DNA of 12,909 nucleotides from CAYLSO01 sp964386525 (GTDB lineage Bacteria > Eisenbacteria > RBG-16-71-46 > DASYSL01). The notes below the pieces were generated by a model. It worked only from the letters and a program-made list of their open reading frames with translations, was not told the origin of the DNA and did not search any database. The stretch lies in NCBI GenBank assembly GCA_964386525.1, contig CAYLSO010000325.1, positions 1 to 12,909 of the forward strand. Direction: 5' to 3'. The position numbers were made by a program, and so were the translations under genes. This document shows, in pieces, positions 1 to 6,553 of this stretch. Position 1 is the first letter of the stretch; each line of letters starts with the position of its first letter.

Positions 1-1146
1 TACCCGAGGAGCGGCGGCCAGTACGTCTTCCTGCGCGAGGCTTTCGGCCCGAGCGTCTCCTTCGCCTTCGGCTGGAGCAACGTGCTCATCTCGCGGCCCA
101 GCCTGCTGGCCGGCATCGCCCTGGTGTTCGCCAGCTACTTCGCGCCGCTGTTCGGGTTCCCCGCGTGGTCGGAGAAGTACCTGGCCATCGGCGCGGTGGC
201 GCTGCTGACGCTCGTCAACTGCCTCGGCGTGAAGGCCGGCACGCGCACGCAGAACATCTTCACCGCCGCCAAGGTGCTGGGCCTGGCGTTGCTCGGCGTG
301 GGCGCGCTGGTGAGCGGCCGCGGCGACATGGCGCACTTCACCGCGGCCGAGGCGGCGCCGCTGGCGCACCCGCTCCCGGTAGCCATGGCCCTGGGGCTCA
401 TCACCATCCTCTTCACCTACGACGGCTGGATCGACGTGACCTACGCCGGCGGCGAGGTGAAGCGCCCGGGCTTCACCTTCCCGCGCGCCATCCTCATCGG
501 CACGTTGGGCTGCATGCTTCTCTACCTGCTGGCGAACGTGGCCTACCTGTACCTGCTGAGCCCGGCCGAGATGCGGCAGGCGCAGAACATCGCCGCACTC
601 GCCCTGGAGCGCGCCTTCGGGGCGCCGGGGGCCCGCGCCGTGTCGGTGCTGGTGATGGTCTCGACGCTGGGAATCCTCAACGGCGCCGTCCTCACCAGCG
701 TGCGCGTCCCCTACGCCATGGCGCGCGACGGCATCATGTTCCCGGCGCTCGGCCGTGTGCACCCGCGCACCCACTCGCCGGTGAACGCCCTGGCCGCGAT
801 CGGCGCGTTCACCTGCCTGAGCCTGCTCCTGGTGCCCGGCTTCGACCGCCTGGCCGACATCTTCGTGACCACGACCTGGTTCTTCTACGCGGTTTGCCTG
901 GTGGGGCTCTTGTTGCTGCGCCGCCGGGAGCGGCGCACCGGCGTGCCGAGCGGCTCCGGCGAGGGGACCTACCGCATGCCCATGGCCACGGGCCTGGTGG
1001 CGGCCTTCGTGGCGGCCACGCTGTTCATCGTCGGGATCTCGCTGATGCAGGGCGCGGGACAGGTGCTGATCTCGTTCGCGGTAATCGCCCTGGGGGTGCC
1101 AGTCTACAAGTTCTGGATGGCGTCGCGAGGACGGCGGGGCGCTTGA
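1..1146 (+). CDS. APC-superfamily amino acid permease, 5' end outside the window
   Basis: This is a polytopic inner-membrane transporter, most like L-type/SteT-like amino acid permeases (TC 2.A.3). The frame is open from base 1 and begins YPRSGGQYVFLREAFG, the conserved loop and helix after TM2 of this family, so the ATG-like codons further in are not the start and roughly 60-90 N-terminal residues are missing. Other family signatures are NCLGVKAGTRTQNIFTAAK, the TM6 region with FTYDGWIDVTYAGGEVKRP, and a run of hydrophobic helices through to a short basic C-terminus. A proton- or exchange-driven amino acid substrate is likely from the family, but the specific substrate cannot be read from this part. 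It ends 36 bp before a convergent redoxin gene and no functional partner is visible beside it. Confidence 0.9.
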   Translation, partial: YPRSGGQYVFLREAFGPSVSFAFGWSNVLISRPSLLAGIALVFASYFAPLFGFPAWSEKYLAIGAVALLTLVNCLGVKAGTRTQNIFTAAKVLGLALLGVGALVSGRGDMAHFTAAEAAPLAHPLPVAMALGLITILFTYDGWIDVTYAGGEVKRPGFTFPRAILIGTLGCMLLYLLANVAYLYLLSPAEMRQAQNIAALALERAFGAPGARAVSVLVMVSTLGILNGAVLTSVRVPYAMARDGIMFPALGRVHPRTHSPVNALAAIGAFTCLSLLLVPGFDRLADIFVTTTWFFYAVCLVGLLLLRRRERRTGVPSGSGEGTYRMPMATGLVAAFVAATLFIVGISLMQGAGQVLISFAVIALGVPVYKFWMASRGRRGA

Positions 1147-1167
1147 GGGCGCCGGCGCGCCGCCGTC

Positions 1168-1181
1168 AGCCGTATTCGGCT
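1168..1181. terminator. Small hairpin between convergent genes
   Basis: AGCCG-TATT-CGGCT forms a 5-bp stem with a 4-nt loop between the permease stop (1146) and the redoxin stop (1183). There is no U-tract on either side, so it could be a weak bidirectional stop signal or chance. Confidence 0.25.
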
Positions 1182-1182
1182 C

Positions 1183-1845
1183 CTACGAACCCGCCTTCGC
1201 CCGGTACTTGATGCTGCAGCCGAGCGCCTTGGTCTCCTTCACCGCCACTTCCTTGCCGCCGGTCAGCGCCTCCAGCGCGTTCTGCAGGTAGCGCTCCTTC
1301 ACCTTCCCAGGCTCTTTGGCGTTGTCGTCGATGGCGCCGTGGTAGACGAGCTTGCCCGCCTTGTCGAAAAGGAAGGCTTCGGGGGTCTTGGCGGCTCCGA
1401 AGGCGCGGGCCACGTCGGAGGTGGCGTCGACCACGTACGGGAACGCCATCTGGCGCTGGCTGGCGCGCTGCTTCATGCCGTCGAGGCCGTCCTCGGGGTA
1501 GCCCTTCGGGTCGTTGGCATTGACGGCGATCACGCCGACGCCTCGCTTCGGCCAGGTGTTGCCGATGGCGACCAAACGCGGCTCCCAGGCCTTCACCCAC
1601 GGGCAGTGGTTGCAGGAGAAGACCACCAGCGTGCCCTTCGGGCCGGCCACGCCGGCGAGCGTGGTCTCGCGGCCGTCCACGCCCATCATCTTGACGCCGG
1701 CCATGGGCATGACGGCGCCGATGGCGAGCGCCGGGGGGGCAGCCGCGGGCTCGGCGGCCGCGGGCTCGGCGGCACCCGCGGACGGGCCGCCGAGGGTGAG
1801 CGTGACGGCGGTGAGTCCGAAGAGCAGCAGGTTGCGCGCTTTCAT
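1183..1845 (-). CDS. Exported redoxin, PRX_like1-type thioredoxin-fold protein
   Basis: This is a 220-residue thioredoxin-fold protein of the AhpC/TSA 'PRX_like1' type. An N-terminal signal peptide (about residues 1-26, cleavage near AGAA) is followed by an Ala/Pro/Glu-rich spacer and the redoxin domain. Family hallmarks are VVFSCNHCPWVK with C78-N-H-C81, the motif AVNANDPKGYPED (108-119), TP at 154-155 (cis-Pro loop), DKAGKLVYHGAIDD and the C-terminal GCSIKY with C210. The probable role is extracytoplasmic thiol-disulfide or peroxide chemistry; the substrate is unknown. The start at 1845 is set by GGAGG seven bases upstream and by the signal peptide. The frame stays open further upstream, but that part is the out-of-frame shadow of tlpA. 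Its ATG overlaps the stop of the upstream TlpA-like gene (ATGA), implying coupled translation. Confidence 0.88.
   Translation of the reverse strand: MKARNLLLFGLTAVTLTLGGPSAGAAEPAAAEPAAAPPALAIGAVMPMAGVKMMGVDGRETTLAGVAGPKGTLVVFSCNHCPWVKAWEPRLVAIGNTWPKRGVGVIAVNANDPKGYPEDGLDGMKQRASQRQMAFPYVVDATSDVARAFGAAKTPEAFLFDKAGKLVYHGAIDDNAKEPGKVKERYLQNALEALTGGKEVAVKETKALGCSIKYRAKAGS
1742..1771. repeat. Two tandem copies of a 15-bp GC-rich unit inside the redoxin gene
   Basis: The unit gccgcgggctcggcg occurs twice head to tail and encodes the duplicated AEPAA stretch just after the signal peptide of the redoxin. It sits in a flexible spacer, so slippage here would change linker length without breaking the domain. 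Confidence 0.8.
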
Positions 1846-2423
1846 GAGGAGACCTCCGTGGAGTCCGAATCGCCCTTGCCTTCCAGCACCCGCAGCATGC
1901 GCCTCTGCATCTGCGCGTAGCCGGCCTTGCCCTCCCAAAAGTCGCGCAGCGTGCCCGACCCGTCGTAGATGAAGGTCGCGGGCAGGGCGCCCGACCAGCG
2001 CGGGCTCAGCGTATCGATGAACGCGTTGTCGTCGCCGCCGGAGCGCAGGTACGTGTCGAAGTCCACGCCCTGCTCGGCGAGGAACCGGTTCACCTGCGGC
2101 AGTTCGCTGTCGAAGTCCACCGACAGCAGCACCAGGCGCAGCCCGCGGTCCCGGTAGTCGCGGTGGAGCCGCAGCAGGTCGGGGAACTCCTCCCGGCACG
2201 GCCCGCACCAGGTACCCCACACGTTGAGCACCACGGCGCGCGCTCCCGGCTGGCAGACCACCGCCAGCACCTCCTCCACGGTCGCCGGGGTTACGGGCGG
2301 CGGCCCGGCGGAGGACGGCGCGGGCTTGTCGGCGGAGCGCGGTTGCGGCGCGCACGACAGGCCGGCGCCGGCCAGTGACAGGGCGAGCAGCGCGGCGAGC
2401 GCGCCGGGTGCGGGGGTGTGCAT
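1842..2423 (-). CDS. TlpA/ResA-like thioredoxin-family lipoprotein
   Basis: This is a 193-residue membrane-anchored thiol-disulfide oxidoreductase of the TlpA/ResA class. A hydrophobic leader ends in AGLSC, with C24 as a candidate lipid-anchor cysteine (the lipobox is imperfect, with Gly at -3). A Pro/Ser/Ala linker follows, then a thioredoxin fold with VVLNVWGTWCGPCREEFPDL (W72-C73-G-P-C76 active site), LLSVDFD (99-105) and the cis-proline loop ALPATFIYD (P148). The short C-terminus is charged. Such proteins reduce or isomerise disulfides outside the cytoplasm, often for cytochrome c maturation, but no such genes are visible here. The Shine-Dalgarno sequence is poor. The stop codon overlaps the next gene's ATG (ATGA), so the two thioredoxin-fold proteins should be made together and may act as a redox pair. 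Confidence 0.88.
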   Translation of the reverse strand: MHTPAPGALAALLALSLAGAGLSCAPQPRSADKPAPSSAGPPPVTPATVEEVLAVVCQPGARAVVLNVWGTWCGPCREEFPDLLRLHRDYRDRGLRLVLLSVDFDSELPQVNRFLAEQGVDFDTYLRSGGDDNAFIDTLSPRWSGALPATFIYDGSGTLRDFWEGKAGYAQMQRRMLRVLEGKGDSDSTEVSS

Positions 2424-2504
2424 GCCGGAGAGCCTAGCCCAGGGCCGCGGCGGCGTTGTCAGGGAGTTGTCGAGAGGCGGGCGCCGGGCGGGCGCGGGCC
2501 GCCG

Positions 2505-3905
2505 CTACACCATCGGCGCCCCGCGGCGCAGGAACCGCCCGCGGCCCTTGCGCCCCAGGTACTTCCCGTCCTCGACGACCACCTCGCCGCGCGCCAGGAC
2601 GGCGCTCGGCGCACCGGTCACCTCGCGGCCCTCGTAGGGACTGTAGTCCACGCGCATGTGCAGCGCGGCCGCCGACAGCGACAGCCGGCGATTCGGATCG
2701 AAGACCACGAGGTCGGCGTCGGAGCCCACGGCGATGGTGCCCTTGCGCGGGTAGAGCCCGAAGATCCTCGCGGGCGCGGTGCAGCAGACGTCCACGAGGC
2801 GCTCGAGCGGGAAGCGGCCGGCGCGCACGCCGCCGTCGTGCAAGAGCACGAGCCGCGTCTCCACGCCGGGCACGCCGTTGGGTATCTTGGTGAAGTCGCC
2901 GATGCCGCGCTCCTTCTGCGCCGGCAAGCCGGCGAACCCGGCGTGCATGCAGAATGGACAGTGGTCGGTGCCCACCACCTGGAGCGTGCCGTCGGCGAGG
3001 CCGCGCCACAGCTCCTCCTGGTGCCCGCGCGGGCGCAGCGGCGGACTCATCACGTACTTGGCGCCGTCGAAGCCCGGCTCGCGGTAGCAGTCCTCGGTGA
3101 GGAACAGGTACTGGGGGCAGGTTTCGGCGTAGGCGCGCAGGCCCCGAGCGCGCGCCTCGCGCACGTGGGCCAGCGCTGGCGCGGCCGTGAGGTGCACGAT
3201 GTAGACGGGGGCGCCGGCCAGCTCGGCCAGCAGGATGGCCCGGCCGGTGGCCTCGCCCTCGGTCTGGGGCGGGCGCGTCAGGGCGTGGTGGATGGGTTCG
3301 GTGCGGCCCGCCGCCAGCGCCTGCCGGCGCAGCTCCTCGATGACGTGGCCGTTCTCGGCGTGCACGGTGATCAGGCTGCCGTTGGCGCGCGCGCGCTGCA
3401 GGGCGCGGAAGATGGCGCCGTCGTCGAGCAGGTAGACGCCGGGGTAGGCCATAAAGAGCTTGAACGAGGTCACGCCCTCGCGGACCAGCTCGTCCATCTC
3501 GGCCAGGCGCGCTTCCGAGCCGTCGCGCAGGATCACGTGCAGGCCGTAGTCCACGGCGGTGCGGCCGTCGGCCTTGGCGCGCCACGCCTCGTAACCGGAG
3601 CGCAGGGTGGCGCCCGGTTCTGGCACGGCGAAGTCGATGACCGTGGTGGTGCCGCCGTGCAGGGCCGCGATCGTGCCGGTCTCGAAGTCGTCCGAGGAGA
3701 CCACGCCGCCGAAGGCCAGCTCGAAGTGCGTGTGCGCGTCGACACCGCCGGGCAGGACGTACTGGCCGCGCGCGTCCAGCACGCGGTCGGCCCGGGCCGC
3801 GAGATCCTCGCCCACCGCGGCGATGGTCTCGCCGTCCACGAGCACGTCGGCCTTGCGGCGGGCGTCCGCGGTCACCACCTCGCCGCCCCGGATCAGGATC
3901 TTCAT
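2505..3905 (-). CDS. hydA: D-hydantoinase / dihydropyrimidinase
   Basis: This 466-residue cyclic amidohydrolase has the length usual for the family and opens the ring of dihydropyrimidines or 5-substituted hydantoins (reductive pyrimidine degradation or related amide hydrolysis, cytoplasmic). All binuclear metal ligands are present: H58 and H60 in DAHTH, the lysine to be carbamylated K149 in SFKLFMAY, H182 in VHAEN, H238 in VHLTA and D314 in GTDHCPF. Substrate-pocket elements MSPPLRPRG (S287) and IPNGVPGVE (N343) are also intact. The start is fixed by AAAGGAG six bases upstream of the ATG. It lies 52 bp downstream of the CHAT gene and 81 bp upstream of tlpA on the same strand, so co-transcription is possible. 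No beta-ureidopropionase or carbamoylase is in the window, so the true substrate is open; a hydantoinase-like enzyme of other specificity is the main alternative. Confidence 0.93.
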   Translation of the reverse strand: MKILIRGGEVVTADARRKADVLVDGETIAAVGEDLAARADRVLDARGQYVLPGGVDAHTHFELAFGGVVSSDDFETGTIAALHGGTTTVIDFAVPEPGATLRSGYEAWRAKADGRTAVDYGLHVILRDGSEARLAEMDELVREGVTSFKLFMAYPGVYLLDDGAIFRALQRARANGSLITVHAENGHVIEELRRQALAAGRTEPIHHALTRPPQTEGEATGRAILLAELAGAPVYIVHLTAAPALAHVREARARGLRAYAETCPQYLFLTEDCYREPGFDGAKYVMSPPLRPRGHQEELWRGLADGTLQVVGTDHCPFCMHAGFAGLPAQKERGIGDFTKIPNGVPGVETRLVLLHDGGVRAGRFPLERLVDVCCTAPARIFGLYPRKGTIAVGSDADLVVFDPNRRLSLSAAALHMRVDYSPYEGREVTGAPSAVLARGEVVVEDGKYLGRKGRGRFLRRGAPMV

Positions 3906-3957
3906 TCGACGCTCCTTTGCGCGCTGCCGAGCGCGCGTCCGCTCGACGCGCGCCGCC

Positions 3958-6174
3958 TCACGGCCATCCCCACAGCGACAGGCCGGCCCACGCCGCCGGG
4001 TGCAGCCCTTCCTCGGCGGCCCGTCGTTGCGCGGTGAACAGAGAATCGGCCGGCGCGTCGCCGCGCGCCAGACCGGCGTAGAACGCGCCGATCACGCTCG
4101 CGGCCGCGCCGGGCTCCGTCGGCCAAGCGCCCACCAGGACGCGCTCGGCCGCCCCGGCGAGCAGAGCGCGCGCCACGCCGCTGCCGGCCGGGGCGCGCAG
4201 AGTGGGCGACGGCCCGGCGCCGCGCGCCCGGCGGGCGCCCTCCGGGCCCACGCGACCCACCACGCGGCCGAATACGGGTAACGGCCGCGGCTCGAGCACG
4301 CTCCACGGCAGCACCGCCAGGCGCAGCGCCACGCCCGCTCGGCCCAGGCGCCAGAGGGCGAGTACCGCGCCTCGCAGGTCGATCCACGAGAGGGCGGGCA
4401 GTTCAGGGTCTCCGACGACGCGGGTGGCGGCGTGCCAGAGGCGCGCGCGCCGCAGGCGGGCGAGGAGGACGTCGGCCGGGTCGGAGTCGGTCGTCGAGAG
4501 CGCCGGGATCGGCAGCGCTTCGCCGCCCACGATGCGGGCCACGCCGCGAGCTTCGCGTTCGGCCAGCGCGTGTTCGGGGCTGCGCTCGGCCAGGGCCAGG
4601 CAGCCGCGGGCCGGCAGACGCCAGCGCGCGGGGCGCGGGAACGTGGCCGAGGGCACGAGCGAGACGGCGCGCGGCCGCGGCCAGAGGCGCGGGGGCGCGG
4701 CGAGCGCCAGGCCGGCCCACGGCAGATCCGGCAGCGCCGGATCGGGGAGCACGACGACGCGGGCCGCTCCCGCCACGGCCAGCCACAGCGGCGTCCACAG
4801 GCGCGCCGCGCACGCCTCGAGGGCGCGCTGCGCGGAGCGGACGAGGGTCTCGGGCACCACCGCGTCCGGCCAGCCGGCGGCGTCGCGCGCCTGCTGCAGG
4901 AAAGCCCGCGCGTCGGCGCGCCAGGCGGCCACGCTGCCCGCGGGGAAGTGCGCGGCCGGGCGGCCGGGCGCCAGGACCCACGCGTGCATCTCGTCGCCCC
5001 AGTGCGCGAAGACGGCCATCGCCTCCCCGGCCGCCAGCCCAGGCAGGCGCCCCGGCCGGAGGGGCGGGCCGGATCTGCGCGGCGCGACGCGGCCGGTCCG
5101 GTCCCCGGCTCGCCGTCCCCGCGGTGTGCCGGCGACGATCTCGGCCTCACGCCGCCACGCCGCCTCCCGCGCCGTGAGCACCCAGCGCAGGGCATCCTGT
5201 TTGGGCTCCGCCGCGTGCGGCAGGCAGGCACGCGCCCGCTCGAGGGCCGGACCGTCCGGCCGCCGCCCGGCAGAGGGCTCCGAGGCGCGGCGCTGTACCC
5301 GGGGGTCGCTGAAGCGGGCGCGGCGCCAGGCGATCGCAGCCCGGCGGCGCAGTGTCGCGGCCACGGCGGCCTCGCCCTCGGCCGCGTGCCGCTCCGCCAG
5401 GGCGCGCAGGGAGGCGCTCGCGAGCGCGTCGGCGCGCCCCGCCCGGCGGTCGGCTCCGAGCTCACGGTAAGAGGCCGCCGAGCGCACGGCGTCGAGGTAG
5501 GCGTCCCAGTAGGATCCCAGCCGGAGCCGGCACTGCGCCGTGAGCGCCGCGCACGCCGCCGCCAGGGCGCGGTGGCCGGTGCTGTGCGCCAGGCCCTCGC
5601 CCTCGGCCAGCGAGTCGATCGCCGCCAGCGCGTCGTCGTCGTGCAGCAAGGCCAGGCCCAGGACCTGCAGGGCGCCGGCCTGCGCGTGCACGTCGCCGGC
5701 CCGCCGGGCGCGCGCCAGCTCGCCGCCCAGCAGCGCACGCGCGCGGGCCGAGCGGCCCAGGTCGAGCAGACAGCCCGCCAGGCACAGCGTCGCCTCGTGG
5801 GCGCGCACGCGGTCACGGGCCGAGAGCCGCCGCGCCGCGGTGTAGGCCCGCAGCGCATCGGCGTGGCGCCCGAGCGCGCTCCAGGCGCCGCCCTGCGCCA
5901 GACGCAGGGCGCCGCGCCGGGCTGCGCTCCGGCGGTGCCGGGGCACCGCCGCGCGCCGGCACGCCGTCAGGGCGCGCCGCGGGCTGCCGCTCGCGGTCCA
6001 TAACTCGGCCGCCTGCAGCAGGTGCCCGAGGGCGTCGTCGCCGGTCTTCTGCCGGGCGCGCGCCGCGGCCTCGTACGCCGTCGCCGCGTCGCGCAGCCGA
6101 CCGTCCTCGAGCGCGCGGCGGGCCGCGGCGAGGGCACGGGCTTCTTCGGCGGGCATCTCGGGCTTCCGGTTCAT
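3958..6174 (-). CDS. TPR-CHAT domain protein with a substituted (probably inactive) protease site
   Basis: The protein has 738 residues. About 1-340 are Ala/Arg/Leu-rich helical repeats of TPR type (e.g. AATAYEAAARARQKTGD, ALRAYTAARRLSARD). A basic Pro/Gly/Arg-rich linker spans ~345-380, and ~385-738 is a CHAT (caspase-HetF-associated-with-TPR) domain. CHAT landmarks are VVVLPDPALPDLPWAGLAL, VSLVPSATF (504-512), VLVGAWPTEPGAAASVIGAFYAGLARG (679-705) and HPAAWAGLSLWGWP at the C-terminus. The catalytic His of the HxAxHG motif aligns with R585 (WHAATRV), and the catalytic Cys of LVVLSACxT aligns with S625 (LAVLPWSVL), so peptidase activity is not expected. The start at 6174 (GAGG six bases upstream) is preferred over an in-frame extension to 6348 that is Arg-rich and has no domain. 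It is probably a cytoplasmic scaffold or sensor; the function is unknown. Confidence 0.85.
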   Translation of the reverse strand: MNRKPEMPAEEARALAAARRALEDGRLRDAATAYEAAARARQKTGDDALGHLLQAAELWTASGSPRRALTACRRAAVPRHRRSAARRGALRLAQGGAWSALGRHADALRAYTAARRLSARDRVRAHEATLCLAGCLLDLGRSARARALLGGELARARRAGDVHAQAGALQVLGLALLHDDDALAAIDSLAEGEGLAHSTGHRALAAACAALTAQCRLRLGSYWDAYLDAVRSAASYRELGADRRAGRADALASASLRALAERHAAEGEAAVAATLRRRAAIAWRRARFSDPRVQRRASEPSAGRRPDGPALERARACLPHAAEPKQDALRWVLTAREAAWRREAEIVAGTPRGRRAGDRTGRVAPRRSGPPLRPGRLPGLAAGEAMAVFAHWGDEMHAWVLAPGRPAAHFPAGSVAAWRADARAFLQQARDAAGWPDAVVPETLVRSAQRALEACAARLWTPLWLAVAGAARVVVLPDPALPDLPWAGLALAAPPRLWPRPRAVSLVPSATFPRPARWRLPARGCLALAERSPEHALAEREARGVARIVGGEALPIPALSTTDSDPADVLLARLRRARLWHAATRVVGDPELPALSWIDLRGAVLALWRLGRAGVALRLAVLPWSVLEPRPLPVFGRVVGRVGPEGARRARGAGPSPTLRAPAGSGVARALLAGAAERVLVGAWPTEPGAAASVIGAFYAGLARGDAPADSLFTAQRRAAEEGLHPAAWAGLSLWGWP

Positions 6175-6363
6175 GCGCGACCTCGGGGAAGGGACCGGTC
6201 CGTGGCGGCGGCGCCGGCCGCCTGAGGCTAACCGGGCGCAGGGGGCCGCGTCCAGCGCGCCGCGGCGCAAAACGCGATCCCACGCGCTGCCTCTTGCGAA
6301 ACGCAACGCTGCGCCGGCCACGGTGCGGCCGGCCCCGCGCCGCCGCAAGCAGAATTAACCTCC

Positions 6364-6392
6364 GGCGCTGCGATGAACGGTTTGGCAGCGCC
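6364..6392. repeat. Perfect 8-bp inverted repeat, candidate operator
   Basis: GGCGCTGC (6364-6371) and GCAGCGCC (6385-6392) are perfect inverted arms separated by 13 bases. The arm centres are 21 bp apart, about two helical turns. The right arm overlaps the proposed -35 box, a typical layout for a repressor or activator site; a transcribed hairpin is the alternative. Confidence 0.4.
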
Positions 6393-6408
6393 ATATCTAG
6401 GCTAGGAT
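6382..6408 (+). promoter_or_regulatory. Candidate sigma70-type promoter for the beta-propeller gene
   Basis: TTGGCA (five of six -35 matches) at 6382-6387 and TAGGAT (four of six -10 matches) at 6403-6408 lie within the only AT-rich patch of the divergent region. The 15-bp spacer is shorter than optimal, which suggests a weak or factor-assisted promoter. The leader to the ATG at 6554 would be about 140 nt. Confidence 0.35.
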
Positions 6409-6553
6409 TAATTGGGGTTTGGGAACGAGCGATGGGCGAGACGACCGGCGGGTCGCTCGGCCCGAAGGGAGTGTGCAGTCAGTGATCCAGCACTCATCGT
6501 CCCACCGGACTCCTGAGTCCTGCCGCGTGCCACACCGGTATCCATCCGCTCGA

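Larger units (their letters stand above)
6175..6553. other. Divergent intergenic region between the CHAT and beta-propeller genes
   Basis: This is 379 bp with no convincing gene. The CHAT-proximal part (to ~6350) is GC-rich and I see no clear promoter for that gene. A short AT-rich patch at about 6352-6420 holds the best promoter-like and operator-like signals, listed separately. A 14-bp palindrome GGACTC-CT-GAGTCC lies at 6507-6520, 34 bp before the propeller ATG. The upstream in-frame codons of the propeller gene back to a TTG at 6419 look non-coding. Confidence 0.6.

Noticed and set aside
1846..2355. Upstream in-frame extension of the redoxin gene giving 390 residues
   Set aside because: This part is tlpA read in the wrong frame; the ATG at 1845 has GGAGG and starts a signal peptide.
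2418..4037. 539-codon plus-strand open frame opposite the hydantoinase gene
   Set aside because: It is the antisense of a well-supported enzyme with all metal ligands; the translation is His/Arg/Gly/Val-rich without any domain, as expected for a GC-rich antisense frame.
4432..6003. 523-codon plus-strand open frame opposite the CHAT gene
   Set aside because: Arg/Gly/Ala-rich shadow with no domain; the minus-strand frame carries clear CHAT landmarks to its C-terminus.
6419..6553. TTG at 6419 as the start of the propeller protein (500 residues)
   Set aside because: The extra 45 residues are hydrophilic with no ribosome binding site and would bury the signal peptide; only the GTG codons at 6482 and 6527 remain reasonable alternatives.
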